Notes: generated from the letters alone by a model not told the origin. Numbered from the stretch's first letter, positions 51,722 to 60,281 are shown. The stretch is DNA of 64,000 nucleotides from Streptomyces sp. Alt3 (GCF_030719215.1 NZ_CP120983.1:3596001-3660000), one strand, 5' to 3'. Translations and numbers: made by a program.

Positions 51722-51906
51722 TCCCAGCAGTTCGACGAACAGAGGCGGGGTCGGCTCCCCTGGAGCCGGCCCCGCCGTCCGGCTGTTCGGAGCCGCGGCC
51801 GCCGTGCCCCGGCAGGGCCGGTCTTCGGCCAATTCCCAGCAGCCCCGTTGGCTCCTCCGGTGACGCGTGGGATGGTTGCCCCTCTTGCGGTGGCCGGGGG
51901 GCACTC

Positions 51907-52701
51907 ATGAGTGAGAACCACAGCACGGGACCGATGCGCTGGGACGAGCACGCGCGCGGAGGCGCGGGCGGCTGGGTACGCGAATCCGACGCCGGTACGG
52001 GCGAACCGGAGGGACCGAGCCCTGAACCGGGCCCCGGCCGCCCCGCCCTGCCGAGGAAGCACCTGCTGCTGATGGTGGGCGGTGGGCTGGTGGTCGCCGC
52101 CGTGATCCTGGCCGTGGCCCACGTCGTCCGTCCTTCTGACTCCGAGGCGGGCCATGCCGCCGGCCCCTCGTCCTCCGGCTCACCCTCGCGGGCCCTGCCC
52201 GGCACCACGGCGTCGGAGTCCGGGCCGTCGGACCCGCCCACCGCCTCGGGCGAGGAACAGGCGACCGCCGTCGACGCCCTCCTGGAGCGGAGCGAGTCGG
52301 ACCGTCAGCAGGTCATCGACGCCGTCAACGCCGTGGAGGCCTGCGTCTCGGACGACTCGGTCGACACCGCCGGACAGGCCCTGGACGACGCCGCCGTCCG
52401 CCGCGAGAGCCTGATCACCGACCTCGCCGCGCTCGACGTGGGCGCGCTCCCCTCGGGTTCACTCGCGACGGACAGTCTGCGCACCGGCTGGCAGCACTCG
52501 GCGGACGCCGACCGGGCGTTCGCGGAGTGGGCCGACGACGTGCGGGGCTGCTCGCCCGGCGCCGTCCCCCACACCTCCTCGTACGAAAAAGGCGTGCGGA
52601 GCAGCGAACTCGCCACCAGCTCCAAGGAAGAGTTCCTCACGCTCTGGAAACCGATCGCCGCCGACCACTGGCTGCCGGATCGCGACACGGCCGAGCTCTG
52701 A
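51907..52701 (+). CDS. Single-pass membrane protein with extracytoplasmic helical domain
   Basis: A 264-residue protein with a cytoplasmic N-terminus (about 50 residues, Pro/Gly/Glu rich) and one membrane helix (about 52-75, LLLMVGGGLVVAAVILAVAHVV). A Ser/Pro linker leads to an external helical domain with two Cys (VEACVSDDS and VRGCSPGA) that may form a disulfide. No family recognised. It precedes the two motif-sharing genes on the same strand (60-base gap) and may belong to the same operon. Function unknown. Confidence 0.65.
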   Translation: MSENHSTGPMRWDEHARGGAGGWVRESDAGTGEPEGPSPEPGPGRPALPRKHLLLMVGGGLVVAAVILAVAHVVRPSDSEAGHAAGPSSSGSPSRALPGTTASESGPSDPPTASGEEQATAVDALLERSESDRQQVIDAVNAVEACVSDDSVDTAGQALDDAAVRRESLITDLAALDVGALPSGSLATDSLRTGWQHSADADRAFAEWADDVRGCSPGAVPHTSSYEKGVRSSELATSSKEEFLTLWKPIAADHWLPDRDTAEL

Positions 52702-52761
52702 CGTCGCTCCGCTCCCGGCACCGCCCTCCCTGTCCTTCGTCCCGTCGGAAAGCCGGCTCCC

Positions 52762-54618
52762 ATGACCGATCCCCAGGGCCCATCGCCCGCGCCCGTACCG
52801 GAACCACGCCGACAGGCACCGCCTCCGCCGTCGGACCCCGGCAGCAAGCTCCGGCAACTGGTCCGCTCCCAGGCCGGGAACCGGCCCGGGGGCGCCACGG
52901 ACTACCTGCGGGGCGCCGCGCACCTGGACCGCTGGTTCCGGGACGCCGTGATCAAGGAGCTCGCGGAGAACCCGCACCGCCTCCCGCCTCCGTCCTACGG
53001 GATGGATCTCGCCGCGGTCCTCAAGGAGTGCTTCATCGCGCGCAGAGAGGTGGCGACGCGTGCGGCGATCCTGCTCGTCCTGCCCCTGCTGATGTTCCCC
53101 GTCAGTGCCACCGGAGCGATCATCCCCCTCCTGCTGGTGCTGTTCGTCCGGCTGACGAAAGCGCTCGGCAGCCGACTGAAGGACACGCTGAAAGGGCGTG
53201 AACAGCCGGGCAGCGACCCGAGATCCCGCTCCGGGCAGGGCATCGTCACGCTCCTGCTCCTGATCGCCTTCCTCTGGGTCCTGTGGCGCACGGTGGCCCT
53301 GTCGGGGGCGGCTCTCTCCGCCCTGATGAACGGCCTCGCAGGCAACGGGACCGGACATCTCATCGCCGCCCTGCTGGTCCTCGCCGGCTGGACCGCCGTC
53401 GCCTCCGTGTACCGGTACCGCATGGAACACCGCCTGTACGCCCTCGCCATCGGCCGCAGCGTCGAACAACCCGACCCGCCCGTGGCCGCCGCCCGGCTCG
53501 CCGAGATCCGCGCGCAACAGGCCGACCCCGACGTCGTCTACAGCGACTACGCCCCGTTCGTCGGCGCGGGGATCGAGCTGGACCACTGGTCGTTCGCCAT
53601 CGAGCTCGTACCGGACCTGGACAGGAAGAGCAGCGGCGTCGCCGATCGCCGGGCGGCCTTCAACGTGCCCGAGGTACACGCCCGGATACGCCGCGAGCTG
53701 CTCCGGTTCGGCGAGGGCCACAACTATCCGGGCGACCGGCTGCGCGGGCTCCAGGTGGACGACTACGTCATGAAGAGCGGAAAGCGCCTGGGCCCGTCGA
53801 AGGACTGGAGCGGAACGGGCGACGGTACGGCTTTCCACAGAACGGCCCCGGACGCCCGGGCGGAGGCTGCCGAAATGCTCGGCACACCGCCGGACGGACC
53901 TGCCGGTGAGACGTGGTGGCCGGACAGCCTCGACGTGTTCGCCGAGGAGCGGCTGCGCCACTATCTGACCGTCCGGGTGGGAAGTTGGGGCGACGAGGTG
54001 GTGCTCACCGTCTTCAGCCGCGTACAGATGCAGGGCGGACTGCTGTTCCTGGAGTCCCGGGCCTTCCTGCTGCCGCCGATCGCCCGCGCCTACCACCGCA
54101 TCGACGACATCCTGCCCCCGAGGGACAGCAAGGACTGGACCGACCTGGTCGCCGCGGCGTTCACATCGGCGTTCTCGCAGGTCGCGGACGCCCCGACGGA
54201 TCTCGCAGCCGCCTCGCGCACGAAGACACTCACCGCTCGCTCCAGGTACTGGTACGACCGCATGCGCAAGACCGACCGCCCGGTCGACCACGGCCCGGCG
54301 TACTCGGTCCGCGAGCTGGCCGCAGAGCCCCACTTCCAGCAGCTCTTCCAGGAGATGGACGTCCATCGCTTCCTCAAGAGCATCCAGACCAGGACGGTGA
54401 CCGCCGTGCGCCTCAGCCTGAGGGACGCGGGCTACCGGACCAGCGAGTACGACGCCCGCACCACCGTCCTCTTCGACCGTTCCGTGCACGTCAACGGGAC
54501 GCTCCACGGAAACGTCCAGACGGGCGACCACAGCCGGGCGAACCACCAGAACATCACGACGCCACAACCGCAGGTCGGCCCGACGGCCGGCGGCGGTACC
54601 ACCAGTGGATCCAGCTGA
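52762..54618 (+). CDS. Unrecognised multi-TM protein with C-terminal amyloid-signalling-like motif
   Basis: A 618-residue protein. The Pro-rich N-terminus precedes four predicted membrane helices (about 96-112, 115-130, 160-178, 198-215). A large soluble C-terminal part of about 390 residues contains FAIELVPDLDRKSSGVADRR, an LRHYLTVRVGSWGDEVVLTVFS segment and a helical stretch. The last about 45 residues are low complexity and hold VHVNGTLHGNVQTGDHSRAN near residues 574-594. The next protein carries a matching motif at its N-terminus, GTFTGNAQTGDHSSAT. I recognise no family. The motif recalls the RHIM/BASS class of bacterial amyloid signals. Confidence 0.7.
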   Translation: MTDPQGPSPAPVPEPRRQAPPPPSDPGSKLRQLVRSQAGNRPGGATDYLRGAAHLDRWFRDAVIKELAENPHRLPPPSYGMDLAAVLKECFIARREVATRAAILLVLPLLMFPVSATGAIIPLLLVLFVRLTKALGSRLKDTLKGREQPGSDPRSRSGQGIVTLLLLIAFLWVLWRTVALSGAALSALMNGLAGNGTGHLIAALLVLAGWTAVASVYRYRMEHRLYALAIGRSVEQPDPPVAAARLAEIRAQQADPDVVYSDYAPFVGAGIELDHWSFAIELVPDLDRKSSGVADRRAAFNVPEVHARIRRELLRFGEGHNYPGDRLRGLQVDDYVMKSGKRLGPSKDWSGTGDGTAFHRTAPDARAEAAEMLGTPPDGPAGETWWPDSLDVFAEERLRHYLTVRVGSWGDEVVLTVFSRVQMQGGLLFLESRAFLLPPIARAYHRIDDILPPRDSKDWTDLVAAAFTSAFSQVADAPTDLAAASRTKTLTARSRYWYDRMRKTDRPVDHGPAYSVRELAAEPHFQQLFQEMDVHRFLKSIQTRTVTAVRLSLRDAGYRTSEYDARTTVLFDRSVHVNGTLHGNVQTGDHSRANHQNITTPQPQVGPTAGGGTTSGSS

Positions 54619-54631
54619 AGGAGTTGACGCC

Positions 54632-55033
54632 ATGACCGGCACACCGGCCGGGCAGGACCGGGGAATCCACGTGAGCGGCCACGGCACGTTCACCGGGAAC
54701 GCCCAGACGGGCGACCACAGCAGCGCCACGTTCACCAGCGGCGCCGGGGCGGCGGACGCCGAGCAGTCCGCCGAGATCGTACGTCTGCGGGAAGCCGTCG
54801 AAGCCCTCCGTGCCCGCATCCGCGATCTGGACCCGGCCGAGCTGTCGGCGGCGGAGGGAACAGCCGCGGAGTCGGCACTCGCCGAGGTGGAGGACGCCCT
54901 GCCCGACGAAGGCGAAGCAGGTCAGGGCCGTGTGCGGAACGCGTTCTTCACCGTCGCCGGCGCGCTGGCCTCGGTGGCCTCGCTCTCCGAGTCCGTCAGA
55001 GCGCTGCGCGACGCCGCGGCCCCCTGGCTCTGA
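54632..55033 (+). CDS. Small coiled-coil protein with N-terminal amyloid-signalling-like motif
   Basis: A 133-residue protein. The N-terminal motif IHVSGHGTFTGNAQTGDHSS (about residues 11-30) is followed by an Ala/Gly linker. A heptad-patterned helix comes next (EQSAEIVRLREAVEALRARI as positions 46-65), then a C-terminal helical region (FFTVAGALASVASLSESVRAL). The ATG follows GAAGGAG and lies 13 bases after the preceding gene, so the two are co-transcribed. The shared GN(V/A)QTGDHS motif suggests that the two products interact through it. The remaining sequence shows no known domain. The function is unknown. Confidence 0.75.
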   Translation: MTGTPAGQDRGIHVSGHGTFTGNAQTGDHSSATFTSGAGAADAEQSAEIVRLREAVEALRARIRDLDPAELSAAEGTAAESALAEVEDALPDEGEAGQGRVRNAFFTVAGALASVASLSESVRALRDAAAPWL

Positions 55034-55043
55034 GGACGAACCG

Positions 55044-55649
55044 TCAGACCGGGAAGCCGTCCGTGGGCAGGGTGACGTCGAAGGGCGCGGGCAGCTGGAG
55101 CGGCTTCCCGAAGGGAACGGGGTCGGAACGCTTGTACGTTCCGTCCTCGTTCGGCTCGGTGAACAGCGTCGCCATCGCCCCACGGGTGTCGAACCTGTCC
55201 AGCAGCAGATACATCGGGACCCCGGCCCGCGCGTAGGCGCGGTACTTCTTCGTCCTGTCCTCCCGGGCGTTCCCCTTGGAGGTGATCTCGACGATCAGCA
55301 AGGCCTCCGACGCGTCCATCGGGGCACTGGTCTCCGGGTCTGCGGCCTCGATCAATTCTGCCGGCATCACGACGAGGTGCGGGACGTACAACTCGCCGAG
55401 ATGCGCGGCGTGCACGGCGAGCGTCTGGTAGATCTCCAGTTCCTCCGGCAGATTCGTGTAAAGCCTTCGCTGCACCTTTGCGGCGATGCCGTTGTGGTGC
55501 GCATGAGGCGGCGGTACCAAGACGATCTGCCCTTCGTCGATCTCGGCGCGCCAGCCCTCGGGCACGTCCAGTTCCTGCCACGTGCGCAGCAGGTAGTCCC
55601 ACGGGCGGCCTTCAGAGCCCTGATCGCTTTCGACCATCGCGGCGGTCAT
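55044..55649 (-). CDS. Uma2-family putative endonuclease (DUF820)
   Basis: A 201-residue protein of the PD-(D/E)XK-like Uma2 family. Conserved features are RAEIDEGQIVLVPPPHAHHNGIAAKVQRRL near residue 34 (positions 34-63), ELYVPHLVVMPAEL, and the core LIVEITSKGNAREDRTKKYRAYARAGVPMYLLLD near residue 118 (positions 118-151). There the E of VEITS and the D/K of the following helix form the putative metal site. Many copies occur in streptomycete genomes, with unknown role. The ATG at 55649 follows GGAGGAGGGA. It is convergent with the motif-carrying operon. Confidence 0.87.
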   Translation of the reverse strand: MTAAMVESDQGSEGRPWDYLLRTWQELDVPEGWRAEIDEGQIVLVPPPHAHHNGIAAKVQRRLYTNLPEELEIYQTLAVHAAHLGELYVPHLVVMPAELIEAADPETSAPMDASEALLIVEITSKGNAREDRTKKYRAYARAGVPMYLLLDRFDTRGAMATLFTEPNEDGTYKRSDPVPFGKPLQLPAPFDVTLPTDGFPV

Positions 55650-55884
55650 CGCAGGTCCCTCCTCCTGTGGCCGTACGCGGGAGCGTAGATCGACTTGTTC
55701 TCGGCGGTACGCCGCTCCCCTCAGCGTCCCACGATCGTGTGACGCTCGCAGGGACCTCCCCACAGGTGTCCCCGCGCGCTCGTCGTGCCCGAGGAACCGG
55801 CCGCCCTTCCCCACGCATCCCTCTCCCAAGAGGTTGATCTTCGAGGACTGGGCAGCGTCCCCCGGACGACGAGAGGCGGTAGAC

Positions 55885-56928
55885 ATGACGAACGGCCAGG
55901 CCAGTGGCGGCAACGGGCACCGAACGGCCCCCGGCGAGGTGCGGCAGGCGGAGGAGCCCTACGCGGCGGAACCCGGCATCGCCCGCACCGCACTCGCCGT
56001 GATGCGCCGCGACGGGGGCCGCCTCTACGGCCGGGCAGCGCTCGTCACCGGCCTGGTCGCCCTGGGCGGACTGGTGCTGACCGTCGTGGGGTTCGTCGCC
56101 GCCTGGCACGAGTTCGACGAGATACGCCTGGGCGCGATACACGCCCATGTCAACGAGGACTCCTACGCCCCGGACGGCCGCCGCGTGCAGACCATGTGGC
56201 TCATCCTCCTCGCCTGCCTGCCGTTCCTGATCCTGCTGCTGCACCTGGCGTGCGCCACCCTCCAGACGGCGTCCGCCCGAGCCGCTGCCGAACCGGGAGG
56301 CAGCGGCCCGCGTGGCCGATTCCGTACGGTCCTGGGGGTGTACGCGGTGCGCGGGGTGTTCGTGTGGGCCCCGCTGGTGCTCGGCGTCCTGGTGCAGCTG
56401 TACTTCACCACCACCACGTTCAGGGACTACACCGTGCTCGTCCCGCTGTGGCAGTACCCCAATCTGAACCCTCTGCTGGAGTACGGCCCGCCTCTGCTGG
56501 GCCTGGCCCTGACGCTGTTGCTCCGGTTCGGCTGGGCCCTGGCCCCGGCTGCCTCCGCGAACGAAGGCCTCGGCCCCCTGGCCGCCCTGCGCCGCTCCTG
56601 GTCTCTGACCTGGGGCCGGGCCACCTCCTGGTTCCGTGCCCTGGCCGTCGCGCTGCCCCTCGGCGGGCTCAGCGTCGGCCTGTACCTGCTGCTCGAAGCC
56701 GCCGCCCGGCCGACGCGCTCCTGGGCGGCCTCCCTGTTCCTGGAGTGGGGTCCGGACAACACCTACGGCGCCTACGTGGCCGGGGTCCTCGCCCCGATCG
56801 CCACCGCCCTGCTGCTCACCGGCGCCCTGATCCTTCCGCCGGCACACACCGTCCTGGCGGCACTCCACCAGCGGCTCTCCCGGACCGGGGAGCGGCAGTC
56901 CCCGGACACGGCGGCCGACCCGGCGTGA
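55885..56928 (+). CDS. Multi-TM membrane protein of unknown function
   Basis: A 347-residue integral membrane protein with about six to seven helices. Segments are GLVALGGLVLTVVGFVAAW, TMWLILLACLPFLILLLHLAC, GVFVWAPLVLGVLVQLYF, LLGLALTLLLRFGWALAPAA and a last pair around VAGVLAPIATALLLTGALIL. The LRRSWSLTWGRATSWFRAL segment recalls glycerophosphodiester-phosphodiesterase membrane domains/YciC-like proteins. The start ATG at 55885 follows GAGAGGCGG. It is isolated, and no function can be given. Confidence 0.68.
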   Translation: MTNGQASGGNGHRTAPGEVRQAEEPYAAEPGIARTALAVMRRDGGRLYGRAALVTGLVALGGLVLTVVGFVAAWHEFDEIRLGAIHAHVNEDSYAPDGRRVQTMWLILLACLPFLILLLHLACATLQTASARAAAEPGGSGPRGRFRTVLGVYAVRGVFVWAPLVLGVLVQLYFTTTTFRDYTVLVPLWQYPNLNPLLEYGPPLLGLALTLLLRFGWALAPAASANEGLGPLAALRRSWSLTWGRATSWFRALAVALPLGGLSVGLYLLLEAAARPTRSWAASLFLEWGPDNTYGAYVAGVLAPIATALLLTGALILPPAHTVLAALHQRLSRTGERQSPDTAADPA

Positions 56929-56961
56929 CCCGGGCCGGACCTCACGGCAGGCGCCGACCGC

Positions 56962-57198
56962 TCAGGACGGCAGCCTGCCCTCGCGGTTGATCTCCGTCAC
57001 CCGGGCCCGCAGCACGAGCCCCGGCGAGGCCGGCCGGACGGCTTCCGGCGGGCAGTCCCACTCCGCGCCACCACCCGGCGGCCGTAGCTGCACATAGGGT
57101 CCGACGCGGCCCATGACCCGTCCCACCCGGCCGTCCCGGCCGTCCACCGCGAACGTTCCGGGCTCCGGCATACACGGCTCCAGACCTTCAACTGTCAT
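56962..57198 (-). CDS. Small hypothetical protein
   Basis: A 78-residue beta-rich protein (GTFAVDGRDGRVGRVMGRVGPYVQLRPPGG as positions 14-43, then EWDCPPEAVRPASPG). It is of the type often seen next to DUF397/XRE regulator cassettes in streptomycetes. It overlaps the upstream gene by 11 bases, so the two are co-expressed. Function unknown. Confidence 0.62.
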   Translation of the reverse strand: MTVEGLEPCMPEPGTFAVDGRDGRVGRVMGRVGPYVQLRPPGGGAEWDCPPEAVRPASPGLVLRARVTEINREGRLPS

Positions 57199-57430
57199 GG
57201 GCCGTCGCCGCTTCCAGCTGCGCACTGAGCCGCAGCGCCGTCTCGATCGAGCACCGGCCGAGATCGACGAGCGGTGCCGGCTCGTTGCCCGCACACGACA
57301 CCGGGTCGATCCGCAGCGAGGGCAGTTTCACGCCGACCCCTGCGAGCCCTGACCGCAGCCGGGCCACCGCGTCCTCTGCCGCCCGCACTCTGCCCGCTGC
57401 CTCTTGGCGCCGTTCCGTAGCCGTCATCAT
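57188..57430 (-). CDS. Small hypothetical protein
   Basis: An 80-residue helical protein (ATERRQEAAGRVRAAEDAVARLRSGL as positions 4-29, then SIETALRLSAQLEAA). The ATG at 57430 has GGGGAAG upstream. It is divergent from the Scr1-type regulator, and the strong inverted repeat lies 15 bases upstream of its start. The pair with the following gene is a common accompaniment of XRE-DUF397 loci. Function unknown. Confidence 0.62.
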   Translation of the reverse strand: MMTATERRQEAAGRVRAAEDAVARLRSGLAGVGVKLPSLRIDPVSCAGNEPAPLVDLGRCSIETALRLSAQLEAATAHDS

Positions 57431-57444
57431 GATCTTCCCCATTT

Positions 57445-57479
57445 CCACGCTGAGTAGTGCCTATGCCTACTCAGCGTGG
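57445..57479. promoter_or_regulatory. 13-bp-arm inverted repeat between divergent Scr1-cassette genes
   Basis: CCACGCTGAGTAG and CTACTCAGCGTGG form a perfect inverted repeat around a 9-base centre. It lies between the divergent small gene and the XRE gene and is probably the operator of the XRE regulator. Confidence 0.8.
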
Positions 57480-57545
57480 CCAATTCGTCGCTACCGTGGA
57501 AGAGGTGCAGTTCCAACATCCGCACGTGTGCCACTGGGAGTCGCT

Positions 57546-58388
57546 TTGCCCGGACCGAAGAAGCTGGACCCCTCCGCCTCGCCCCGCGCCCTCCTGGGCG
57601 CCGAACTCCGCCACCGGCGGGAGGCAGCGAGCCTGTCGCAGGATGACCTGGGGGCACCCCTGTTCGTCAGCGGTTCCTTCATCGGACAGCTGGAGGCCGG
57701 CACCCGCCGCATGCAGGCGGACCAGGCCCAGCGGCTCGACGAGGTGCTGGGCGCGGACGGGTTCTTCGTACGGAACTGTGCGGCGCTCAAGAAGTCGAAG
57801 TACCCGGACCACTTCGCCGAGGCGGCTGAGGCGGAGGCAGTCGCACAGACGATCAAGGAGTATTCACCACTCCTCATCCCGGGGCTCCTACAGTCGGAGA
57901 AGTATGCGAGGGCAGTCTTCCTGGCGGGAAGGCCCACCGCTCCCGAAGCCACGATTGATGAACTTGTCGCGGCCAGGATCGAACGGGCCAGCCTTCTGGC
58001 CCATCCAACAACCCCCATGGTTTGGATGGTTCTGGATGAGGCGGTGATCCGACGAAGAGTCGGTGGAACGGCTGTCATGTCCGAGGCGCTTTGTCACCTG
58101 GCTCAACTCAGCCGACAACGACGAGTCATCATCCAGGTCCTCCCGTACAGCTCCGGCGGGCACGCAGCGATGGGCGGTCCACTCAAGCTCATGGCATTCC
58201 CGGACGCTCCTCCCCTCGCTTACCTGGACGGACTGGGTTCGGGGCAACTACTTGACGATCCGGCGGCAGTTCGTTCATACGAACTGACCTACGATTTGCT
58301 GGTGGCCAGCGCATTGGCGCCCGATGCGTCCCTGGCCTTGATCGAGTCGGTTGCGGAGGATTACGCCCATGAAGATCAGCAGCTCTGA
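57546..58388 (+). CDS. XRE-family regulator, Scr1 type
   Basis: A 280-residue transcription regulator of the Scr1/WhiJ-like family. The HTH is at residues about 15-75 (SASPRALLGAELRHRREAASLSQDDLGAPL as positions 11-40, then FVSGSFIGQLEAGTRRMQAD). A DUF5753-type domain follows, with YSPLLIPGLLQSEKYARAVF, the TIDELVAARIERASLL stretch and LMAFPDAPPLAYLDGLGSGQLLD. The TTG at 57546 gives the family N-terminus LPGPKKLDPSASPRALLG and has GGGAG upstream. GTG 57528 is possible. It overlaps the DUF397 gene by 20 bases, the usual partner, and together they form a regulator/small-protein module often linked to development. Confidence 0.88.
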   Translation: MPGPKKLDPSASPRALLGAELRHRREAASLSQDDLGAPLFVSGSFIGQLEAGTRRMQADQAQRLDEVLGADGFFVRNCAALKKSKYPDHFAEAAEAEAVAQTIKEYSPLLIPGLLQSEKYARAVFLAGRPTAPEATIDELVAARIERASLLAHPTTPMVWMVLDEAVIRRRVGGTAVMSEALCHLAQLSRQRRVIIQVLPYSSGGHAAMGGPLKLMAFPDAPPLAYLDGLGSGQLLDDPAAVRSYELTYDLLVASALAPDASLALIESVAEDYAHEDQQL

Positions 58389-58578
58389 CTACAACCTCGC
58401 CGCGGCGACCTGGCACAAGTCCACCTACAGCGATGCCAGTGGCGGCAACTGCCTCGAAGTCGCCACCGGCAATCCCGACATGGTCCCCGTCCGCGACTCC
58501 AAGGTGACCGACGGTCCGGCGCTCGTGTTCCGGGCGGCCGCCTGGTCCGCGTTCGTCGCCGACCTCAAGCGCCCGTAG
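58369..58578 (+). CDS. DUF397 protein
   Basis: A 69-residue DUF397 protein: WHKSTYSDASGGNCLEVAT near residue 15 and VPVRDSKVTDGPALVFRAAAWSAFVADLK to the end (positions 39-67). Such proteins pair with Scr1-type XRE regulators and are proposed to antagonise them, or to act like the toxin of a toxin-antitoxin pair. It overlaps the regulator gene by 20 bases. GGAGG precedes the start. Confidence 0.92.
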   Translation: MKISSSDYNLAAATWHKSTYSDASGGNCLEVATGNPDMVPVRDSKVTDGPALVFRAAAWSAFVADLKRP

Positions 58579-58629
58579 GACGTCGGCCCGGCGGGACGGG
58601 GCATCCGGGGCCCTGTCCGGCCGAGGGCG

Positions 58630-59583
58630 TCACACCACCCGCACCACATGCTTTCCCCGCACGCCCCCCGCCTCCAGTGCCCGGTGCGCGCCGGCGATGT
58701 CGGAGAGCGGGTGGACGGTGTCCACCACGGGGCGGATCGCGCCGCTCTCCACGTAGGCGGTGAGCTTGGCGAAGAGGTCGTGCTTCGGGTTGCCGCTGAA
58801 GAAGCGGACCCGGCGAGGTCCGTGGGCGGTGGAGGCGAGCAGGTAGGAGAGGCTCGCGGCGAGGTGGTCGATGTCGAAGGCGATCGAGACCATGCGTCCG
58901 CCGGGCGCCAGGAGCCGCCGGAAGGCCCGGTGTTCGGTGCCGGCGGTGTCCAGGACGACGTCGAAGGGGCCAAGGTCCTCCGGCCCCGTGGTCCTGTAGT
59001 CGAATGCCTCGTCCGCCCCCAGTTCACGTACGAAGTCGAGGTTCTTCCCGCCGGCCAGGGCGGTCACGTGGGCCCCCAGCGCCTTGCCGAGCTGGACGGC
59101 GACGCTGCCGATCCCGCCGCTGGCGCCGCGTACGAGCAGGCGCTCGCCCGCCTTCAGCCGGGCCTTGGTCTCCAGCGCGGTGATGGCGGTCGTCCCCGCG
59201 GGCAGCGACGCGGCCTCGACGAGCGAGATGTTCGCCGGGGCGTAGGAGAGTTGACGCGGCCGGACCGCGACGTACTCGGCGGCGCTTCCGAAGGTGCGGC
59301 CCAGGAGCCCCCACACCCGGTCGCCCTCACGCAGCCCCTTCACCGCGCTGTCTACTCGGGCGATCTCGCCGGCGAAGTCCATTCCCGTGCGCAGGGGGAA
59401 GCGGCTGCCCGTCACCAGACGGGCGCGTCCGGACCTGCCGTACAGCTCACCCCCGTTGACGCTCAGCGCGTGGACACGGACCAACACCTCGCCCTGTCGG
59501 AGTTCCGGGACGGGGACCCGGCCTTCGTGGAGCACCTCGGGAGGGCCGTAGCTGTCGTAGAGCACCGCTCGCATATCGTCCAT
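58630..59583 (-). CDS. Zinc-type/quinone oxidoreductase-like MDR alcohol dehydrogenase
   Basis: A 317-residue NADPH-dependent medium-chain dehydrogenase/reductase without the structural or catalytic zinc ligands. The start (MDDMRAVLYDSYGPPEVL) and N-terminal GroES-like domain are typical of the family. The NADPH loop is LLVRGASGGIGSVAVQLGKAL near residue 152, and the end is GAHRALEAGGVRGKHVVRVV. On the minus strand a -10-like TAGCGT (59596-59591) lies seven bases before the ATG, so a leaderless mRNA is likely. It is divergent from a TetR gene that probably controls it. Confidence 0.88.
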   Translation of the reverse strand: MDDMRAVLYDSYGPPEVLHEGRVPVPELRQGEVLVRVHALSVNGGELYGRSGRARLVTGSRFPLRTGMDFAGEIARVDSAVKGLREGDRVWGLLGRTFGSAAEYVAVRPRQLSYAPANISLVEAASLPAGTTAITALETKARLKAGERLLVRGASGGIGSVAVQLGKALGAHVTALAGGKNLDFVRELGADEAFDYRTTGPEDLGPFDVVLDTAGTEHRAFRRLLAPGGRMVSIAFDIDHLAASLSYLLASTAHGPRRVRFFSGNPKHDLFAKLTAYVESGAIRPVVDTVHPLSDIAGAHRALEAGGVRGKHVVRVV

Positions 59584-59642
59584 ACGTCCCACGCTAGACG
59601 GGTAAGTGGATGACACCCTCCATTTGGACCGAAGTGAGAAAC

Positions 59643-60281
59643 ATGGCTGATCAGACCTATCGGAAAGACCCCGAGACGCTGCGCTCCGACGCCCGGGAGA
59701 ACCGTGAGCGCATTCTCGCCGCGGCCCGCGAGGCATACGCCCTCCAGGGGATCGACGTGCCCATGGCGGCGATCGCCCGGCGCGCGAAGGTCGGGGTCGC
59801 CACGCTCTACCGGCGGTTCCCGACACGGGCCGCACTGGTGGCCGAGGCCTTCTCCGAACAGCTCGCCCACTGCGTCGCGGTCCTCGACGAGGGGCTGGAG
59901 GACCCCGACCCCTGGCGCGGCTTCTGCTCGGTCGTCGAGCAGGTCTGCATGATGCAGGCGGCCGAGCGGGGCTTCACCGAGGCGTTCCTGTCCCGGTTCC
60001 CCGACCACGCCGAGTTCGCCGAGGAACGCCGCCGCGCCGAGGAGGGCCTCGCCCTGCTGATCCGGCGGGCCAAGCAGTGCGGTCGCCTGCGCCAGGACTT
60101 CGACGTGCACGACATCACGCTGCTGATGCTCGCCAACTGCGGGGCGACGACGGGAGCCGGTGACGACGGGCCCGCCGCGTCCCGGAGGCTGGTCGGCTAT
60201 CTCCTCCAGTCCTTCCGGGCCGAGGCGGCAGCACCTCTGCCGCCTCCCGCACCGCTCGGATTCGACCGGCTCCCCGCCTAG
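59643..60281 (+). CDS. TetR/AcrR-family regulator
   Basis: A 212-residue regulator. The HTH lies at about residues 18-62 (RERILAAAREAYALQGIDVPMAAIARRAKVGVATLYRRFPTRAALV as positions 20-65). The helical ligand domain contains FCSVVEQVCMMQAAERGF and LLIRRAKQCGRLRQDFDVHDITLLML. The ATG at 59643 is chosen for GAAGTGAGAA upstream. It is divergent from the dehydrogenase (59 bases), the classical regulator-target layout. Confidence 0.88.
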   Translation: MADQTYRKDPETLRSDARENRERILAAAREAYALQGIDVPMAAIARRAKVGVATLYRRFPTRAALVAEAFSEQLAHCVAVLDEGLEDPDPWRGFCSVVEQVCMMQAAERGFTEAFLSRFPDHAEFAEERRRAEEGLALLIRRAKQCGRLRQDFDVHDITLLMLANCGATTGAGDDGPAASRRLVGYLLQSFRAEAAAPLPPPAPLGFDRLPA

